This document shows, in pieces, positions 32,791 to 34,572 of a stretch of DNA of 34,572 nt; positions within the stretch are counted from its first letter, which is position 1; each line of letters opens with the position of its first letter. The stretch covers positions 6,248 to 40,819 of the forward strand of contig DBYB01000016.1 of assembly GCA_002309995.1 (NCBI GenBank), written 5' to 3'. The notes beneath the pieces are model-generated. The model was not told the origin of the DNA. It was given only the letters and a program-made list of their open reading frames with translations, and made no database searches. The translations under genes and the position numbers were made by a program. Source of the stretch: Bacteroidales bacterium UBA1197 (GTDB lineage: Bacteria; Bacteroidota; Bacteroidia; Bacteroidales; UBA932).

Positions 32791-34152
32791 ATGTCCGCTC
32801 ATAAACGGGAGAGTTTCGGTAGTTCCTTTACTTTCATATTGGCTATGGCGGGGTCCGCAATCGGACTCGGCAACATCTGGCGTTTCCCCTATATGGTGGG
32901 GGAGTACGGCGGTGCGGCCTTCATCATCGCATATATCATCTGCGGCGTATTCATCGCTATACCTTGCTTCCTGAGCGAATCCCTCATCGGCCGTCGCGGG
33001 CGCGGTTCCGTTTACGGCTCCCTTGAAAAGCTTGCACCCGCAACGGGCTGGAAGTATGTAGGATGGCTTTCCATCTTCACCTGCTTCGTCATCTTGTCGT
33101 ATTACTGCGTCGTGGGCGGATGGTCCGTGGATTTCCTCGTGCGCGCCATCACCGGCCGGCTTGCGCCCGGCAATCCCGATGCGGCAGTAACCATTTTCGG
33201 CAGGATGGCCTCCTCGTCCTTGGAGTCAATTGCAATGCATCTGACTTTCCTCGGCGTCACCACTATCATCGTGGTGCGCGGCATCAAGCGAGGTATAGAA
33301 CTGTTCTCGAAGATCACCACTCCGCTCCTTTTCTTACTGATGGTTGCGATGGTGATCTTTTCCGTTTCTCTCCCCGGGTCGGGCGAGGGCGTGAAGTATC
33401 TCATCAAGCCCGATTTCAGCAAGCTGACGATGGAAGGCTGGGCCTGCGCACTGGGCCAGGCGTTCTTCTCGATGTCCCTTGGTGTGGGCACAGTGCTCAT
33501 TTACTCGTCGTTTATGAAGAAAGACGACAGTATCCTGCGCGGCGGCGTGATGACGGCCGTGTCGGATACGGGCTTTGCGCTGATTGCAGGCTTTGCAATT
33601 ATGCCGGCGGTGTTCTCTGCGGGAATTGAGCCCGGAGCCGGTCCGTCGCTTGTGTATGAGACCCTGCCGTACATCTTCGCCAGGATGGGCGTAGAGGCTC
33701 CGGTTCTGGGATATATAATCACGATTATCTTCTTCCTGGCCATACTTATGGCGGCGCTTTCCTCCTCCATTTCCATCCTGGACGTGTGTGTTGAGCACGT
33801 GGTGGAGAGGCATCATATCAGCCGCCGCAAGGCCGGCCTGCTGTTCTTCGTGCTCGCAGCCGCGCTGGGAATCCCCTGCGCCCTGTCGTTCGGCAGTATG
33901 AGCGGGTTCAAAATATTCGGCAAGAGCGTCTTCGACCTCTGCGACTACCTCTGCTCCAACGTGTTTATGATGATAGGCGCCCTCGCCTTCACCCTCTTCG
34001 TTGGCTGGAAGATGAAGAAATCCGAAGTGCGTGAGGAGCTCACCAACAACGGCACCCTCCGCGTCAGCGGCAAACTCTTCCCCGTCCTCTACTTCATCAT
34101 CCGCTGGATCATCCCCCCCGCAATCATCATCATCTTCCTCAGCGTCCTCTAG
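32791..34152 (+). CDS. Sodium-dependent transporter, neurotransmitter:sodium symporter (NSS) family
   Basis: The 453-residue protein is a LeuT-fold transporter. TM1 carries the NSS signature with the unwound substrate/Na+ site (ILAMAGSAIGLGNIWRFPYM, about 13-32), TM2 contains GGAAFIIAYI and the loop SESLIGRRGRG is typical. TM6 has GQAFFSMSLGVGT, and later helices include ALSSSISILDVCVEHVV. The hydrophobicity pattern suggests 11-12 membrane helices, as in prokaryotic NSS proteins, which carry amino acids such as tryptophan, leucine or alanine. The substrate cannot be assigned. It has its own promoter and is the last gene in the window. Confidence 0.93.
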   Translation: MSAHKRESFGSSFTFILAMAGSAIGLGNIWRFPYMVGEYGGAAFIIAYIICGVFIAIPCFLSESLIGRRGRGSVYGSLEKLAPATGWKYVGWLSIFTCFVILSYYCVVGGWSVDFLVRAITGRLAPGNPDAAVTIFGRMASSSLESIAMHLTFLGVTTIIVVRGIKRGIELFSKITTPLLFLLMVAMVIFSVSLPGSGEGVKYLIKPDFSKLTMEGWACALGQAFFSMSLGVGTVLIYSSFMKKDDSILRGGVMTAVSDTGFALIAGFAIMPAVFSAGIEPGAGPSLVYETLPYIFARMGVEAPVLGYIITIIFFLAILMAALSSSISILDVCVEHVVERHHISRRKAGLLFFVLAAALGIPCALSFGSMSGFKIFGKSVFDLCDYLCSNVFMMIGALAFTLFVGWKMKKSEVREELTNNGTLRVSGKLFPVLYFIIRWIIPPAIIIIFLSVL

Positions 34153-34162
34153 CGCCTGGTGG

Positions 34163-34178
34163 GGGGTGTCTCCACCCC
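34163..34178 (+). terminator. Possible hairpin terminator after the NSS transporter
   Basis: A 6-bp GC stem GGGGTG/CACCCC with a TCTC loop lies 10 bases after the stop codon. There is no T-tract, so the call is weak. Confidence 0.35.
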
Positions 34179-34289
34179 ATCCTCCCTCGGCTCTATATCG
34201 AAATCACGTTCCCCCCATCAACTACTACATCTTATCGGATTTCGATCAATCGTTTTCTGCATTTTATCGGAATTCTGATATCCGCCCCT

Positions 34290-34333
34290 TGTCACGAAAT
34301 CCATCTGGATGCGCTCAGGTGTATTTCGCGACA
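34290..34333. repeat. 44-bp palindromic unit, copy 1
   Basis: The unit begins TGTCACGAAATCCATCTGG and ends CAGGTGTATTTCGCGACA. The arms are inverse with a few mismatches. It has the same length and end sequence as copy 2. Confidence 0.65.
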
Positions 34334-34361
34334 CCCAAACCCCCGAAAACGGCCCTTATTG

Positions 34362-34405
34362 TGTCACGAGATACATCAGAAGGCCTTCTGGTGGATTTCG
34401 TGACA
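34362..34405. repeat. 44-bp palindromic unit, copy 2
   Basis: The unit begins TGTCACGAGATACAT, has the perfect centre CAGAAGGCCTTCTG and ends GTGGATTTCGTGACA. It is separated from copy 1 by 28 bases. It could form a long hairpin or bind a dimeric protein. Confidence 0.7.
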
Positions 34406-34537
34406 GCCTTACCGGATTCGAAGACCAGTCAGAAGCCTTCTAGGATGCCTTTGCCCGCATATGATTGTTATCTCATAATAATGGGTGGTATTAGGTAGGG
34501 ACTATCGTGAAATAGTCAAAAATTTATAACAAATTGA

Positions 34538-34568
34538 TTGATAAATTGTTAGAAATTTTGTATCTTTG
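34538..34568 (+). promoter_or_regulatory. Promoter of an off-window gene
   Basis: TTGA (34538-34541), a 19-base spacer and TATCTTTG (34561-34568, exact TAnnTTTG) lie in AT-rich sequence at the window end, so a plus-strand gene is expected just beyond. Confidence 0.55.
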
Positions 34569-34572
34569 ATAT

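Larger units (their letters stand above)
34153..34572. other. 420-base non-coding region with palindromic repeats
   Basis: No convincing gene is seen here. Contents: a GGGGTG/CACCCC hairpin after the transporter (34163-34178), a 9-bp inverted repeat ATCGAAATC/GATTTCGAT (34197-34205, 34238-34246), a partly repeated TTATCGGA block (34233-34249 and 34265-34281), two 44-bp palindromic units listed separately, a decayed AGAAGCCTTCT-like palindrome near 34433-34441, and a promoter at the far end. Confidence 0.6.

Overview
The window looks like chromosomal DNA of a Bacteroidota member, most likely order Bacteroidales. The pointers are promoter motifs of the TAnnTTTG type, a Bacteroidota-style TonB, a quinol:fumarate reductase FrdA/FrdB pair, the gene run coaX - FadL-like porin - TPR protein - lptC - ppiD, and a lipoprotein with a C-terminal thioredoxin fold. 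Most genes are GC-rich by eye. One block (21605-26224) is strikingly AT-rich.

Left part, 1-9.8 kb, mixed strands: the start of a Tat/lipoprotein-type dipeptide epimerase (-), ruvA (+), mnmG and ybeY (-, overlapping), tonB and hflX (+), frdB, frdA and ruvB (-). The reading frames of mnmG and hflX each contain a close match to the chromosomal parS centromere site. The hflX-frdB gap holds four TCCACA/TGTGGA cores and a 12-bp inverted repeat.

Middle, 9.8-21.6 kb: a short AT-rich divergent gap with evenly spaced TTATNAACA-like boxes, then an unbroken run of plus-strand genes. These are mfd (transcription-coupled repair), coaX (CoA synthesis), three envelope proteins (FadL-like barrel, TPR protein, LptC), a PpiD/SurA-like chaperone, an endonuclease/exonuclease/phosphatase-fold protein interrupted in frame by a palindromic repeat, and ychF. 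The strand switch at about 9.9 kb, the parS sites and the DnaA-like boxes suggest the window may lie near the replication origin. This is inference.

Accessory island, 21.6-26.2 kb: four AT-rich plus-strand genes wedged between ychF and galK. They are lipoprotein A1, a large exported alpha/beta-hydrolase with a GHSMGG elbow, lipoprotein A2 (a clear paralogue of A1), and a small lipoprotein. A1 overlaps the hydrolase and A2 overlaps the small lipoprotein by the same 8 bases. This two-module cassette is the best candidate here for an undescribed system: an exported lipase-like enzyme with paired lipoprotein partners.

Right part, 26.2-34.6 kb: galK, a 981-residue envelope protein with an HExxH motif, a propeller-like middle and a barrel-like end, a thioredoxin-fold lipoprotein overlapping thyA, folA (with thyA the thymidylate/folate cycle), and a sodium:solute symporter of the NSS family. 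The final 420 bases hold palindromic repeats and the promoter of an off-window gene.
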